This document shows, one piece after another, positions 45,100 to 53,436 of a stretch of DNA of 64,000 nucleotides; positions within the stretch are counted from its first letter, which is position 1; every line of letters begins with the position of its first letter. A program made the position numbers and the translations under genes. Source of the stretch: Rubellimicrobium roseum (GTDB lineage: Bacteria > Pseudomonadota > Alphaproteobacteria > Rhodobacterales > Rhodobacteraceae); assembly GCF_006152145.1 (NCBI RefSeq), contig NZ_VDFV01000001.1:372001-436000 (forward strand). The letters are read 5' to 3'. The notes under the pieces were generated by a model. It was given only the letters and a program-made list of their open reading frames with translations, was not told the origin of the DNA and did not search any database.

Positions 45100-47436
45100 A
45101 TGAGCATCAAGGAAATCTTCCAAAGCATGGACTACGGCCCCGCCCCCGAAAGCGCCGCCGAGGCCCTGGCCTGGATTGCCGCGCACGGGGGCCGCTTCGG
45201 CGGCTTCATCGACGGTGCCTTCTCCGAGCCGGGCGAGACCTTCGTTACCCGCAATCCCGCGACCGAGGAGGCGCTGGCCGAGGTCACGCGGGCCACCCAA
45301 GCCGACGTCGACCGCGCCGTCGCCGCCGCCCGTGCCGCGCAGCCCGGCTGGGCCGCCTTGGGAGGTCATGGCCGGGCGCGCGTCCTCTACGCCATCGCCC
45401 GCCTCCTGCAGAAGCAGTCGCGGCTCTTCGCGGTGCTGGAGACGCTCGACAACGGCAAGCCCATTCGCGAAAGCCGCGACATCGACGTCCCCCTCGCCAT
45501 CCGCCACTTCTATCACCACGCGGGCTACGCCGAGCTGATGGAGACGGAGCTGGCCGACCGCGCCCCCTTGGGCGTCTGCGGGCAGGTCATCCCCTGGAAC
45601 TTCCCGCTCCTGATGCTCGCGTGGAAGGTCGCGCCCGCGCTCGCCATGGGCAACACGGTGGTCCTCAAGCCCGCCGAATACACCTCGCTCACCGCCCTCC
45701 TCTTCGCCGACCTCTGCCGTCAGGCCGGTGTGCCCAAGGGCGTCGTCAACATCGTCACCGGCGACGGCGCCGTGGGTGAGATGGTGGTGAAGGCGGACGT
45801 GGAGAAGGTCGCCTTCACCGGCAGCACCGCCGTGGGCCGCATCATCCGCGAGGCGACCGCCGGGACGGGCAAGGCGCTGACGCTCGAACTGGGCGGCAAG
45901 TCCCCGTATGTCGTCTTCGAGGACGCCGACCTCGACTCGGCCGTCGAGGGGCTGGTGGACGCCATCTGGTTCAACCAGGGCCAGGTCTGCTGCGCGGGCT
46001 CCCGCCTCCTCGTCCAGGAGGGGGTCGCGGACGCCTTTCACCGCAAGCTCAAGGCGCGGATGGACAAGCTGCGGATCGGCGACCCGCTCGACAAGGCCAT
46101 CGACATCGGCGCGGTGGTGGACCCGGTGCAGCTTGCCACCATCACCCGCCTCGTGGACGCAAACACCGAAGGCGAGCGCTACGTCGCTCCCTGCCCCCTC
46201 CCGGCCCGGGGCGCCTTCTACCCGCCCACGTTCATCACCGGCCTCTCCCCCGCCGCGCCCCTGATGCAGGAGGAGATCTTCGGCCCCGTGCTGGTCTCTA
46301 CCACCTTCCGCACCCCCGCCGAAGCGGTCGAGCTCGCCAACAACACCCGCTACGGCCTCGCCGCGACGGTCTGGACCGAGAACGTGAACCTCGCGCTCGA
46401 CATCGCGCCCAGGCTCATGGCTGGGGTGGTCTGGGTGAACGGCACCAACATGTTCGACGCGGCCGCCCCCTTCGGCGGGGTGCGCGAGAGCGGGTTCGGG
46501 CGCGAGGGCGGATGGGAGGGCCTGACGGCCTACACCCGACCCGCCCGCGAGGTCGGTGAACCTCTGAAGCCGGTCGAGCCCTTCGCGGGCGAGGGCGCGC
46601 CCGTCGATCCGCTCGACCGCACCCACAAGCTCTACATCGGCGGCAAGCAGGCCCGGCCCGACGGCGGATACTCCCGCCCGGTCTGGAGTCCCGAAGGCGA
46701 TCTCCTGGGCCACGCCAGCCTCGCCAACCGCAAGGACCTGAGGAACGCCGTCGAAGCCGCCAACGCCGCCCGGGCCTGGGGCCGCACCACCGGCCACGCC
46801 CGCGCCCAGATCCTCTACTTCCTGGCCGAGAACCTATCCGCCCGCGCCGCCGAGTTCGCCCGCCGCATCGACGGCCTGACCAGCCGAGGCGGCGCCGAGG
46901 AGGTCGAGGCCTCGATCCGCACCCTCTTCCGCTGGGCCGCCTGGGCCGACAAGGTCGATGGCCGCGCGGCCGGAGCGCCGTTCCGGGGCGTCGCCCTGGC
47001 CATGCGCGAGCCCGTGGGCACCATCGGCGTCCTCTGCGACGACCGTTCGCCGCTCCTCGGCCTCGTGGCCACGCTGGCCCCCGCCATCGCCTTGGGAAAC
47101 CGGGCGATCCTTGTGGCCTCCGAGCCCTTCCCGCTCGCCGCGACGGACTTCTATCAGGTTCTGGAGACCTCGGACGTGCCAAGCGGCGTAGTGAACATCC
47201 TGACAGGCTCGCACGGGGAGCTGGCACCGGTGCTGGCCTCGCATCTCGATATCGACGCAGTCTGGAGCTTCAGCTCGCAGCCGCTAGCTCGGACGATCGA
47301 AGCGAAATCCGCCGGCAATCTGAAGCGCACCTGGGTCGAAACCCGCGCCCGCGACTGGACCCGCCCTGACGACCGCAGCTTTATCGAGGCCGCGACCGAG
47401 GTGAAGACGGTCTGGATTCCCTACGGAGAGGGCTAG
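45100..47436 (+). CDS. Two-domain aldehyde dehydrogenase (ALDH16-like)
   Basis: 778 residues. Residues about 30-490 form a complete ALDH: oxyanion Asn in IPWNFPLLM, cofactor Lys in VLKPAEYT, glycine motif FTGSTAVG, catalytic Glu in LELGGKSP, catalytic C297 in NQGQVCCAG, EEIFGPVL. Residues about 510-778 repeat the ALDH fold in shortened form (KLYIGGKQARPDGGYSRPV; NRKDLRNAVEAANAARAWG; PVGTIGVLCDD; SGVVNILTGS) but lack the catalytic Cys/Glu half. This matches the ALDH16 pattern of one active and one degenerate domain. Coupled with deoC, its likely job is oxidising acetaldehyde. Confidence 0.9.
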   Translation: MSIKEIFQSMDYGPAPESAAEALAWIAAHGGRFGGFIDGAFSEPGETFVTRNPATEEALAEVTRATQADVDRAVAAARAAQPGWAALGGHGRARVLYAIARLLQKQSRLFAVLETLDNGKPIRESRDIDVPLAIRHFYHHAGYAELMETELADRAPLGVCGQVIPWNFPLLMLAWKVAPALAMGNTVVLKPAEYTSLTALLFADLCRQAGVPKGVVNIVTGDGAVGEMVVKADVEKVAFTGSTAVGRIIREATAGTGKALTLELGGKSPYVVFEDADLDSAVEGLVDAIWFNQGQVCCAGSRLLVQEGVADAFHRKLKARMDKLRIGDPLDKAIDIGAVVDPVQLATITRLVDANTEGERYVAPCPLPARGAFYPPTFITGLSPAAPLMQEEIFGPVLVSTTFRTPAEAVELANNTRYGLAATVWTENVNLALDIAPRLMAGVVWVNGTNMFDAAAPFGGVRESGFGREGGWEGLTAYTRPAREVGEPLKPVEPFAGEGAPVDPLDRTHKLYIGGKQARPDGGYSRPVWSPEGDLLGHASLANRKDLRNAVEAANAARAWGRTTGHARAQILYFLAENLSARAAEFARRIDGLTSRGGAEEVEASIRTLFRWAAWADKVDGRAAGAPFRGVALAMREPVGTIGVLCDDRSPLLGLVATLAPAIALGNRAILVASEPFPLAATDFYQVLETSDVPSGVVNILTGSHGELAPVLASHLDIDAVWSFSSQPLARTIEAKSAGNLKRTWVETRARDWTRPDDRSFIEAATEVKTVWIPYGEG

Positions 47437-47463
47437 CCCCCCTCTCCTGCGGTTCCGTCCCGG

Positions 47464-48036
47464 TCAGGGCTGCTTCCAGGAGGCCGCGATCGGGTCGGCC
47501 CGGCGGCGCTGCCAGCGGCGGATGCGGGCCCAGATCGCCCAGACCACGGCGATGAGCAGCGTCAGGAGGATAATGTTGAACCACGGCACGACGCGGACGT
47601 CCGAACTGGCCGCCGTCTCCATCGAGACCGCATTGGGGAACATCGACAGGAACGGGATGCGCCAGCCGTAGTAGCGCATCACCACCCAGCGCGGCGTGTC
47701 CCGGGTCGAGACCGCGTCCTGCGCCTCGGCCTGGAGGTTGGCGCTGTCGAATTTGAAGTAAGGCGGGAAGCCGAAGCCCGTATCCTCGTTTCGGAACACC
47801 AGCGGGCCGCCGTCGGTCTCGGTGGTGTTGATGAAGAACACGTCGGTGACGACCTGCCCCTGGGCGTTGGTCGTCGCCTCTCCGAATGAGCGGAAGCCCC
47901 GCACCTCGTCCGGCGACACGATCCGGTTCTCGGTGGAGGTGACATAGACCACTGCATGCTTGGGCAGGACATAGTGGAGGAAGGCCCCCACGATGGCCAG
48001 CACGAGAAGCCCGAACACCCATTTCACGACGCGCAT
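47464..48036 (-). CDS. DUF1523 membrane-anchored protein
   Basis: 190 residues, MRVVKWVFGLLVLAIVGAFL. N-terminal helix about 5-22; a periplasmic region about 25-155 with RIVSPDEVRGFRSFGEA and EDTGFGFPPYFKFDS; second helix about 153-172 (WFNIILLTLLIAVVWAIWA), then a basic tail. DUF1523 is a proteobacterial family of unknown function. Last gene of the eight-gene minus-strand operon, 13 bp after the preceding gene. Confidence 0.75.
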   Translation of the reverse strand: MRVVKWVFGLLVLAIVGAFLHYVLPKHAVVYVTSTENRIVSPDEVRGFRSFGEATTNAQGQVVTDVFFINTTETDGGPLVFRNEDTGFGFPPYFKFDSANLQAEAQDAVSTRDTPRWVVMRYYGWRIPFLSMFPNAVSMETAASSDVRVVPWFNIILLTLLIAVVWAIWARIRRWQRRRADPIAASWKQP

Positions 48037-48049
48037 CGACTCTTCCTTC

Positions 48050-48313
48050 TCACGAGACGTTGAGGAGATAGAGCAGGAGAAGGAAACCCGCCATGGGCCC
48101 CACGATCAAGAGCCACAGGAGTCGCCGACGCAGCGACCTGTCGTAGTCGGCCAATCCGGTCTCCATGTGGATATCGCGGTCGATCAGCCGGTCTCCGGCT
48201 TCCCACTCCTCGGCCAGCCGCCGCCGCTCACGCAGTCGCAGAGCGACCGACAGAATCAGATAGAGCACCACAAGACCGAGGAAGCCAAAGAGGAGGACGC
48301 GAAAGAACCCCAT
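48050..48313 (-). CDS. Small two-helix membrane protein of the AAA+ operon
   Basis: 87 residues from MGFFRVLLFGFLGLVVLYLI (ATG at 48313, sharing one base with the preceding gene's TGA). Helix 1 about 4-22, a charged middle (RLRERRRLAEEWEAGDRLIDRD), helix 2 about 66-84 (LLWLLIVGPMAGFLLLLYLL). Hairpin topology with the charged part on one side. Unknown family. Confidence 0.7.
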   Translation of the reverse strand: MGFFRVLLFGFLGLVVLYLILSVALRLRERRRLAEEWEAGDRLIDRDIHMETGLADYDRSLRRRLLWLLIVGPMAGFLLLLYLLNVS

Positions 48314-49698
48314 CAGCGGCGCCTCAGAACTCCCCAAGGACCCACGAGGTCCATGATGTCACGCTCATCCGCCCCGGAGGGAGTCACTTGCCCCCATGGA
48401 CCTTCGGCCAGCGAAGCTGGCTCCTGCATCGCATCCTCGGGGCCGAAGATCGTCTCGCGTGTTCCCGCCTCGTCCATCCGGTATTCGCTCGAGAGGATCT
48501 CGGCGACGAAGGCCTGCTTGGCCTCGGGCCAAGTGCGATAAAGGCGGTAGAAGAGTTCCTTGTGGCAAAGGAAGACCTGCCGGACATCGCGCGGTGCGAG
48601 CTCCGCCAAGAGCATGTTCACGAGTTCGGCCGCCGGGGTGCGCCGAGCCTTCAGCGTGTAGAAGTATGCCGGGTGATCCGATGTGATGCGTGGCCAGCGG
48701 GCTCCTTCTTCGGCCCAAGCCAGCAGCGCGGCCAGTCCGTCCCATTCCGGCGGCAACTGACCCGCATGACGGCGGGCCAGCACGCGCAAGTCCCGTCGCG
48801 TCACCTCTTGGGGAAGGGTACCCTCGGTGCCCACCACATCGGCGGCGATGAAATCCATTTTCTGCCGAAGGAGCGCAACAGTTTCGGAGCTGCGGCCAGT
48901 TACGACCGGCTCGGCCAGTTCATTGACCGCCAGGAACCGGGCAATGCCGGTCCGATCCTGAAGGTCGAGCACCTCGGGGACAGGCAGCGGACCCAGGTCG
49001 TGCTTGTCGCCGGCGACAATGGCCGCGGGTTGCGGGACCGAGCGAAAGAGGTAGACCCCGCCGAAGTGCGAGGTCCAGAAATCGTCCTGCTCGAAGCTCA
49101 TGGCCCGCAGGCGCACGGGGTTGCGGGTGAGGTCCCCCGTCACCCCGGCCATCTCGATCATCTCAGCAATGAGCTTGTCGTCCCACCAGGCATCGGGCTC
49201 GGTCTTGAAGCGCTCGATCAGGCCGGCGAGCCGGTCTGCGGCGGCCACCGTCCCCTGGGTGGTGTCGGCCTCCACCGTGACCTTGCGGATGTCGAAGAGA
49301 CGGGCTGGCGCGTCGGCCGCGAAGGCCGAGTTGACCAGTTCGCCGGCCACGGCATCGCGCGCGGTGAGCGCAAATAGCTCGGTCTCGTTCGCCTCGATGA
49401 AGCGGCGCAGGACGCTGCGCGAGGTGGAGAAGGCGGAGTGGAGCAAGGGCGCGTTCTTCTGATCGGTGGTCAGAAGGATGAATTGCCGGTTGAAGCCGGG
49501 ATGGTTGAGGTAGTGCATGTCGCCCAATTCGTCCCCGATCTCAGGCGAGAAGCCGGAAATGTCGACGTGGAAATCCTCCAGCTTCGACTCCTTGCCGGTC
49601 AGGTGCTTGAGCGCCCTGCGATAGCGCTCGACCAGCACGGGGCTGTCGACCAAGATCAGGCCACCGAACACCAGCCCCTTCTCGACGAGATGCCTCAC
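48313..49698 (-). CDS. Large soluble protein of the AAA+ operon, unknown
   Basis: 461 residues from the GTG at 49698, which overlaps the previous gene's stop (GTGA). No membrane segment. N-terminal LVEKGLVFGGLILVDSPVLVERY and DFHVDISGFSPEIGDELGD suggest an alpha/beta domain; the C-terminal half is helical with WDGLAALLAWAEEGARWPR and VFLCHKELFYRLYRTWPEA. No catalytic motif or named family that I can state with confidence. Position between two membrane-protein genes and the AAA+ ATPase suggests an adaptor or substrate-binding role. Confidence 0.75.
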   Translation of the reverse strand: MRHLVEKGLVFGGLILVDSPVLVERYRRALKHLTGKESKLEDFHVDISGFSPEIGDELGDMHYLNHPGFNRQFILLTTDQKNAPLLHSAFSTSRSVLRRFIEANETELFALTARDAVAGELVNSAFAADAPARLFDIRKVTVEADTTQGTVAAADRLAGLIERFKTEPDAWWDDKLIAEMIEMAGVTGDLTRNPVRLRAMSFEQDDFWTSHFGGVYLFRSVPQPAAIVAGDKHDLGPLPVPEVLDLQDRTGIARFLAVNELAEPVVTGRSSETVALLRQKMDFIAADVVGTEGTLPQEVTRRDLRVLARRHAGQLPPEWDGLAALLAWAEEGARWPRITSDHPAYFYTLKARRTPAAELVNMLLAELAPRDVRQVFLCHKELFYRLYRTWPEAKQAFVAEILSSEYRMDEAGTRETIFGPEDAMQEPASLAEGPWGQVTPSGADERDIMDLVGPWGVLRRR

Positions 49699-50039
49699 CA
49701 GGTCTCCTCCTTCCAATGACGAGGCAGGCCCGCCAACGACAGCACCATGATGGGGCCCCAGAGTAGCGCCGACAGGAGTCCCAGGCGCATGAAGTGCCCG
49801 AGAGTTGCAGCCGTACCGTGCTCGAAGAGCAACATCAGAGGAGCACCCTGCCAAAGGTAGAGAGTCACGAAGACGCCGGCTGCCAGCGCCAGCAGGAGCA
49901 GCGTCGAAACGAATGCGAGGAGCAGGAGCGGTCCCACCCCCTCGCGCCAGATGCGGGCCAGCAGGCGCGGAACCAGCCAGCCCAAGATGGCCAGGACGAG
50001 CGCCGGAACGACGAGGCCGGATGAGAGGTCTTGGATCAC
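49695..50039 (-). CDS. Three-helix membrane protein of the AAA+ operon
   Basis: 114 residues from the GTG at 50039 (AAGGAG upstream; overlaps the AAA+ gene stop as GTGA). Begins MIQDLSSGLVVPALVLAILGW when the GTG is read as Met. Helices about 8-24, 36-60 (LLLLAFVSTLLLLALAAGVF) and 80-105. Unknown family. The same GTGA overlap is used on its other side. Confidence 0.75.
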   Translation of the reverse strand: MIQDLSSGLVVPALVLAILGWLVPRLLARIWREGVGPLLLLAFVSTLLLLALAAGVFVTLYLWQGAPLMLLFEHGTAATLGHFMRLGLLSALLWGPIMVLSLAGLPRHWKEETW

Positions 50040-51976
50040 CTTGGCTCCTTCCCGGCCAGAAACCGGTGTCTGGCCTCCTCCGTCCGGCGCATGTCGCGGA
50101 CGGCGGCGGATACGGCTGCCTCGTCGGAGGTCTCGCCGTAGCGGAACTCGGAGTCCGCGTAGCGATTGATCTCCTGCAGGACGATTTCCGGTGTGATGGG
50201 GCGCCGCAACTCGCGGATCATCCCCGCCTTGGTGTCGTAATCCTTGCGCAAGAACAGGTCGGGGTCGGACATCCACTCGTCGGGAAGCTCCACGTCCAGC
50301 GCGCGGACCTTTACGGCGTCGGTGATGTTCTTGACCGCGCGCCCCGTGAAGCGCGGCTCCACCTCCTGGATGGCCTTGAGGTAGGTGCCGATCTTGGCCA
50401 GCGTGTCAAGCGGACCGACTTCCGCCTGCACACGGGTCCAGACCTCGATCAGCCTTCCCTCCTGCGGGCGGGAATGCGCAGCATAGCTTTGGGCCACCGC
50501 CCGCTGGATCGCCTGCGCCTCGTTCAGCCGATGCTCGCCCACAGGAATCTGGTGATGTCGACCCAAGAGCAGCGCGAGAATGTCGATGTAGTCCTCGCGC
50601 GTTTGGGGCCCGTTCACGAGGAACCGCGCGCCCGCGCGCTGCCGCAACGCGTCATCCACGTTCTCGGGGTGGTTCGAGAACATGCCGAAGGTGCAGTTGC
50701 CCCGTACGACCGTGTTCGCGCCCGCGAAGCTTTCCATCAGGACGGCCGTGATCTCCAGCTGCCCGGCCGAGGCCTGCCGGTCGCCCCGCTTTCCGGCAAG
50801 GGTATCGATGTCGTCGATGGTGCCAAATCCGATCACCGTGGGATCGGTGATTTCCGTGACGAAGGCCTTGGCGTTCTGGCCGGATTTGCCCTGGTAGGAG
50901 TCGATGTTGTCCGTGCTGAGGTTCCGGTAACGGAACGGATAGCCTGCGACCTCGCAGTAGCCGTGGACCAATCCGGCCATCATCTGGATCAGCGTCGTCT
51001 TGCCCGTGCCCGGGGCACCGTCGCCCAGGAAGGTGAAGATGAAGCCCCCCTCCTCGACGAACGGGTTCAGCCGACGCTGGAAGTCGTAGGCCATCAGCAT
51101 CTTCGCCAGCTTCATCGCCTGGTGCTTGGCGATGTGATTCCCGACGACCTCCTCGGGGCGCTTGAACGCCATCTGCAGAGCGCCCCCCCGCCGCCGGCCG
51201 GGCGGCACGAAGCCCTGGATCGTCAACTCGTCCGCTGCCACCCGCCAACCGGCCGAAGTGAAGGCCTGCAGACCAGGCGCATGAGCGGCCCGCGCGGCAA
51301 CTCGGGCCATCAGCGCCTCGGCAAAGGCCAGGACCGTGGCGGCCAGCTTCCGGTCCGAGGTGGCCAGCGTGGCGATGTCCTGATCCAGCTCCCATAGGGC
51401 GCCGTGGAGCGCGAGAGGGGCGTTGTCGGTCAGCACCTCATCGAGATGGCCGATCTCCACGGGCTCCGTGCCGGCATGGGGGGCCAGCAGGACCGAAAGC
51501 GCGGCCCCCAAGACATGAAGCGTCACGAGCGCCTCGGTGGTCGACAGTTCCGTGAAGTCGGGGCGGCGCTCGGGCGTCAGGCCACCGGCCGCGTTCAAAC
51601 GCTTGAGATCGGCCAGGCCCGAGCGCAGGGCGACCTGCTCGGCCAAGGCCAGAGCAATGGCGACGGCCCGGCGGATGGCCTGCGCGACCGTGGCCTGCAG
51701 CGGCGATGGCAGACCATCCGAGCCCGGAACCTCCTCGATCCGGGCCAGCAGATGCACCGCGCCCAGCGGCGACGTCCGCTGCGCCACGAGTCCGGGCGTC
51801 GTAGGTCGAAAGGCGCGGCGCGTCCCGATTCCCGGCGAGCGCTCCGTCGGCGGTACGGCGCTGGCCTGTGCGATCCGCGGCGCATGGTCGAATCCCTGCA
51901 GGAGGCTCAGCGCCGCCGGATAGTGGCGCCGGATATCCTCCTCGCGCAGTTCCATGAGATCAGCGGTCTGGCTCAT
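50036..51976 (-). CDS. AAA+ ATPase with long N-terminal domain
   Basis: 646 residues. An unfamiliar helical region of about 300 residues precedes the ATPase core: Walker A GDGAPGTGKTT (318-328), Walker B-like VIGFGTIDDIDTL (381-393), sensor-1 Asn in FGMFSNHPENVD (about 431-441), and arginine-finger region DDALRQRAGARF. The ATPase insert QASAGQLEITAVLMESFAGA follows Walker B. This looks like a remodelling ATPase. It is not one of the common types (MoxR, ClpX, FtsH) as far as I can tell. Central gene of the operon; starts 4 bp after the upstream gene's stop. Confidence 0.85.
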   Translation of the reverse strand: MSQTADLMELREEDIRRHYPAALSLLQGFDHAPRIAQASAVPPTERSPGIGTRRAFRPTTPGLVAQRTSPLGAVHLLARIEEVPGSDGLPSPLQATVAQAIRRAVAIALALAEQVALRSGLADLKRLNAAGGLTPERRPDFTELSTTEALVTLHVLGAALSVLLAPHAGTEPVEIGHLDEVLTDNAPLALHGALWELDQDIATLATSDRKLAATVLAFAEALMARVAARAAHAPGLQAFTSAGWRVAADELTIQGFVPPGRRRGGALQMAFKRPEEVVGNHIAKHQAMKLAKMLMAYDFQRRLNPFVEEGGFIFTFLGDGAPGTGKTTLIQMMAGLVHGYCEVAGYPFRYRNLSTDNIDSYQGKSGQNAKAFVTEITDPTVIGFGTIDDIDTLAGKRGDRQASAGQLEITAVLMESFAGANTVVRGNCTFGMFSNHPENVDDALRQRAGARFLVNGPQTREDYIDILALLLGRHHQIPVGEHRLNEAQAIQRAVAQSYAAHSRPQEGRLIEVWTRVQAEVGPLDTLAKIGTYLKAIQEVEPRFTGRAVKNITDAVKVRALDVELPDEWMSDPDLFLRKDYDTKAGMIRELRRPITPEIVLQEINRYADSEFRYGETSDEAAVSAAVRDMRRTEEARHRFLAGKEPR

Positions 51977-51980
51977 CTGG

Positions 51981-53102
51981 TCACCGCAGGCTGAGGAGGC
52001 GCCCGCCCTCGCCCACTACCACCTTCCTGATGCTGCGGAAGGCGGGGGGGTCGAGCTCGGCCAATGCCTGATAAGGCCGGGTGGGCAGGATAAGGGACCG
52101 TTCAAGGCTCGAAATACCCCGGTCCTTGGGCTCGGCCAGCGCAAAGATCTGACGTTCGAGGGTCCCGAACCACCCGGAGGGAACCTCCTCCGTGCGCTCG
52201 GACAGAAGATCCTCCTCGGCCCAGGCCAGCGCCCAATCCTCGCCCTCGGGCGCGCGGGCAGCGGCCAGAACTTCGCGGATCGGGCCGGTCTGGGTCGTGA
52301 ACGCGGACGAATACATGGGGCCGATGCGGATACGGCGCAGGCGCTTGGGATGCAGGTCCGCGAAATCGTCATCGAAGCCCTTGGCTATGGTCAGGAGCGT
52401 GAGCCCCCCCACCGCTTGCGCCATGAGGTGCCGCTGCACGAGCGGCCAGCGCGTTCCGTCCTTGGGCAATCCCTCGTGGCCCGTGTCCTCCACCGTCATG
52501 AGGTAGATCACCGGCAGGTTGTCCGTCACGTCGTAGACACCCCAGCGAAGCAGGTATTGACGCCGCTCCGCCCGCCCGCCGCCGGTGTTGCCGAGCCAGA
52601 CCGCCTCCGGGTCGTTGCGGGCCCAGAAGAGCCCACCCTTCACCAGTTCCTCATAGTAGAGGCGCTGGCTCAGGGCGTATTGCAGCCGGGTGGGTGTCAC
52701 CCGCTCCGACAGGATCACCCGGACCATCTCGTCCTTGAGCTTCTCGGCCGTGGGCATCCCCTGAAGGTGCTGCTGGGCCTGCGTGGCGTCGGCCGCCATC
52801 TCCATGAGTTCGGCGGCGACGGGAAAGCCCGACTCCACCCGATCGAAGGTCAGCGTTCCCGCCTCACGCGCTACGCCGGCGAAATGGTACTTCAGTGCCA
52901 AGGCCCGGAAGCTCAGCGTCAGAGACACGAGGCTTCGCGCCAGAGCCTCGACCTCGGCCATGGTCATGCGACCGGCGGCCTCCTCCTCGGCAGCGACCTT
53001 GGCAAGGTGCTGGGTGATCCGCTCCCACTTGCGAAAGTAGCGCCGGGTTTCGACGCTGCCTGACAGGTCTTGATGATCGAGGATCAGGTCAGGGGCGGGC
53101 AT
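51981..53102 (-). CDS. Unknown protein of the AAA+ operon
   Basis: 373 residues, MPAPDLILDHQDLSGSVETR. Soluble; helical N-terminal 160 residues (ITQHLAKVAAEEEAAGRMTM; MVRVILSERVTPTRLQYALSQ), then a mixed part with RWGVYDVTDNLPVIYLMTVED. No known motif. It overlaps the upstream membrane-protein gene by 14 bp and is followed 4 bp later by the AAA+ gene, so the two are likely made in fixed ratio. Confidence 0.75.
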   Translation of the reverse strand: MPAPDLILDHQDLSGSVETRRYFRKWERITQHLAKVAAEEEAAGRMTMAEVEALARSLVSLTLSFRALALKYHFAGVAREAGTLTFDRVESGFPVAAELMEMAADATQAQQHLQGMPTAEKLKDEMVRVILSERVTPTRLQYALSQRLYYEELVKGGLFWARNDPEAVWLGNTGGGRAERRQYLLRWGVYDVTDNLPVIYLMTVEDTGHEGLPKDGTRWPLVQRHLMAQAVGGLTLLTIAKGFDDDFADLHPKRLRRIRIGPMYSSAFTTQTGPIREVLAAARAPEGEDWALAWAEEDLLSERTEEVPSGWFGTLERQIFALAEPKDRGISSLERSLILPTRPYQALAELDPPAFRSIRKVVVGEGGRLLSLR

Positions 53103-53436
53103 TGCAGTCCTTCCCATCCCCATCGAAGCGCTGACCCCAATGGAACACCGACCCGGTGAGCAGGCGGCACACCAGCCGGAGGGGTGCACCGAGACGATCT
53201 GACCAAGGTCGCGTCAACCGGAAGCGCGCCCAGCAGAGCCGCTGCCAAGACGGAACCCCGAAGAGCAGCAAGGCCCCAGTCAGGATCGCGAGCCCGCATA
53301 AGGCGGCGCTCCAGCCTGGTGCGGCCGCAGCGACGGCCTCTACCCAGACCAGAGCACCAAGGCCTGTCAAGGCGACAAGGACGCCCGGCATCATTCCTCC
53401 ACCAGCCGATCGTCGGGCCTGGGCTCGGACGGTCAC
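53089..53436 (-). CDS. Two-helix membrane protein of the AAA+ operon
   Basis: 115 residues from the GTG at 53436, overlapping the stop of the coiled-coil gene (GTGA). Helices about 14-33 (MMPGVLVALTGLGALVWVEA) and about 41-61, then a basic cytoplasmic-type tail (RFRLTRPWSDRLGAPLRL). Unknown family. An internal start at the MM pair is possible. Confidence 0.7.
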   Translation of the reverse strand: MTVRAQARRSAGGGMMPGVLVALTGLGALVWVEAVAAAAPGWSAALCGLAILTGALLLFGVPSWQRLCWARFRLTRPWSDRLGAPLRLVCRLLTGSVFHWGQRFDGDGKDCNARP

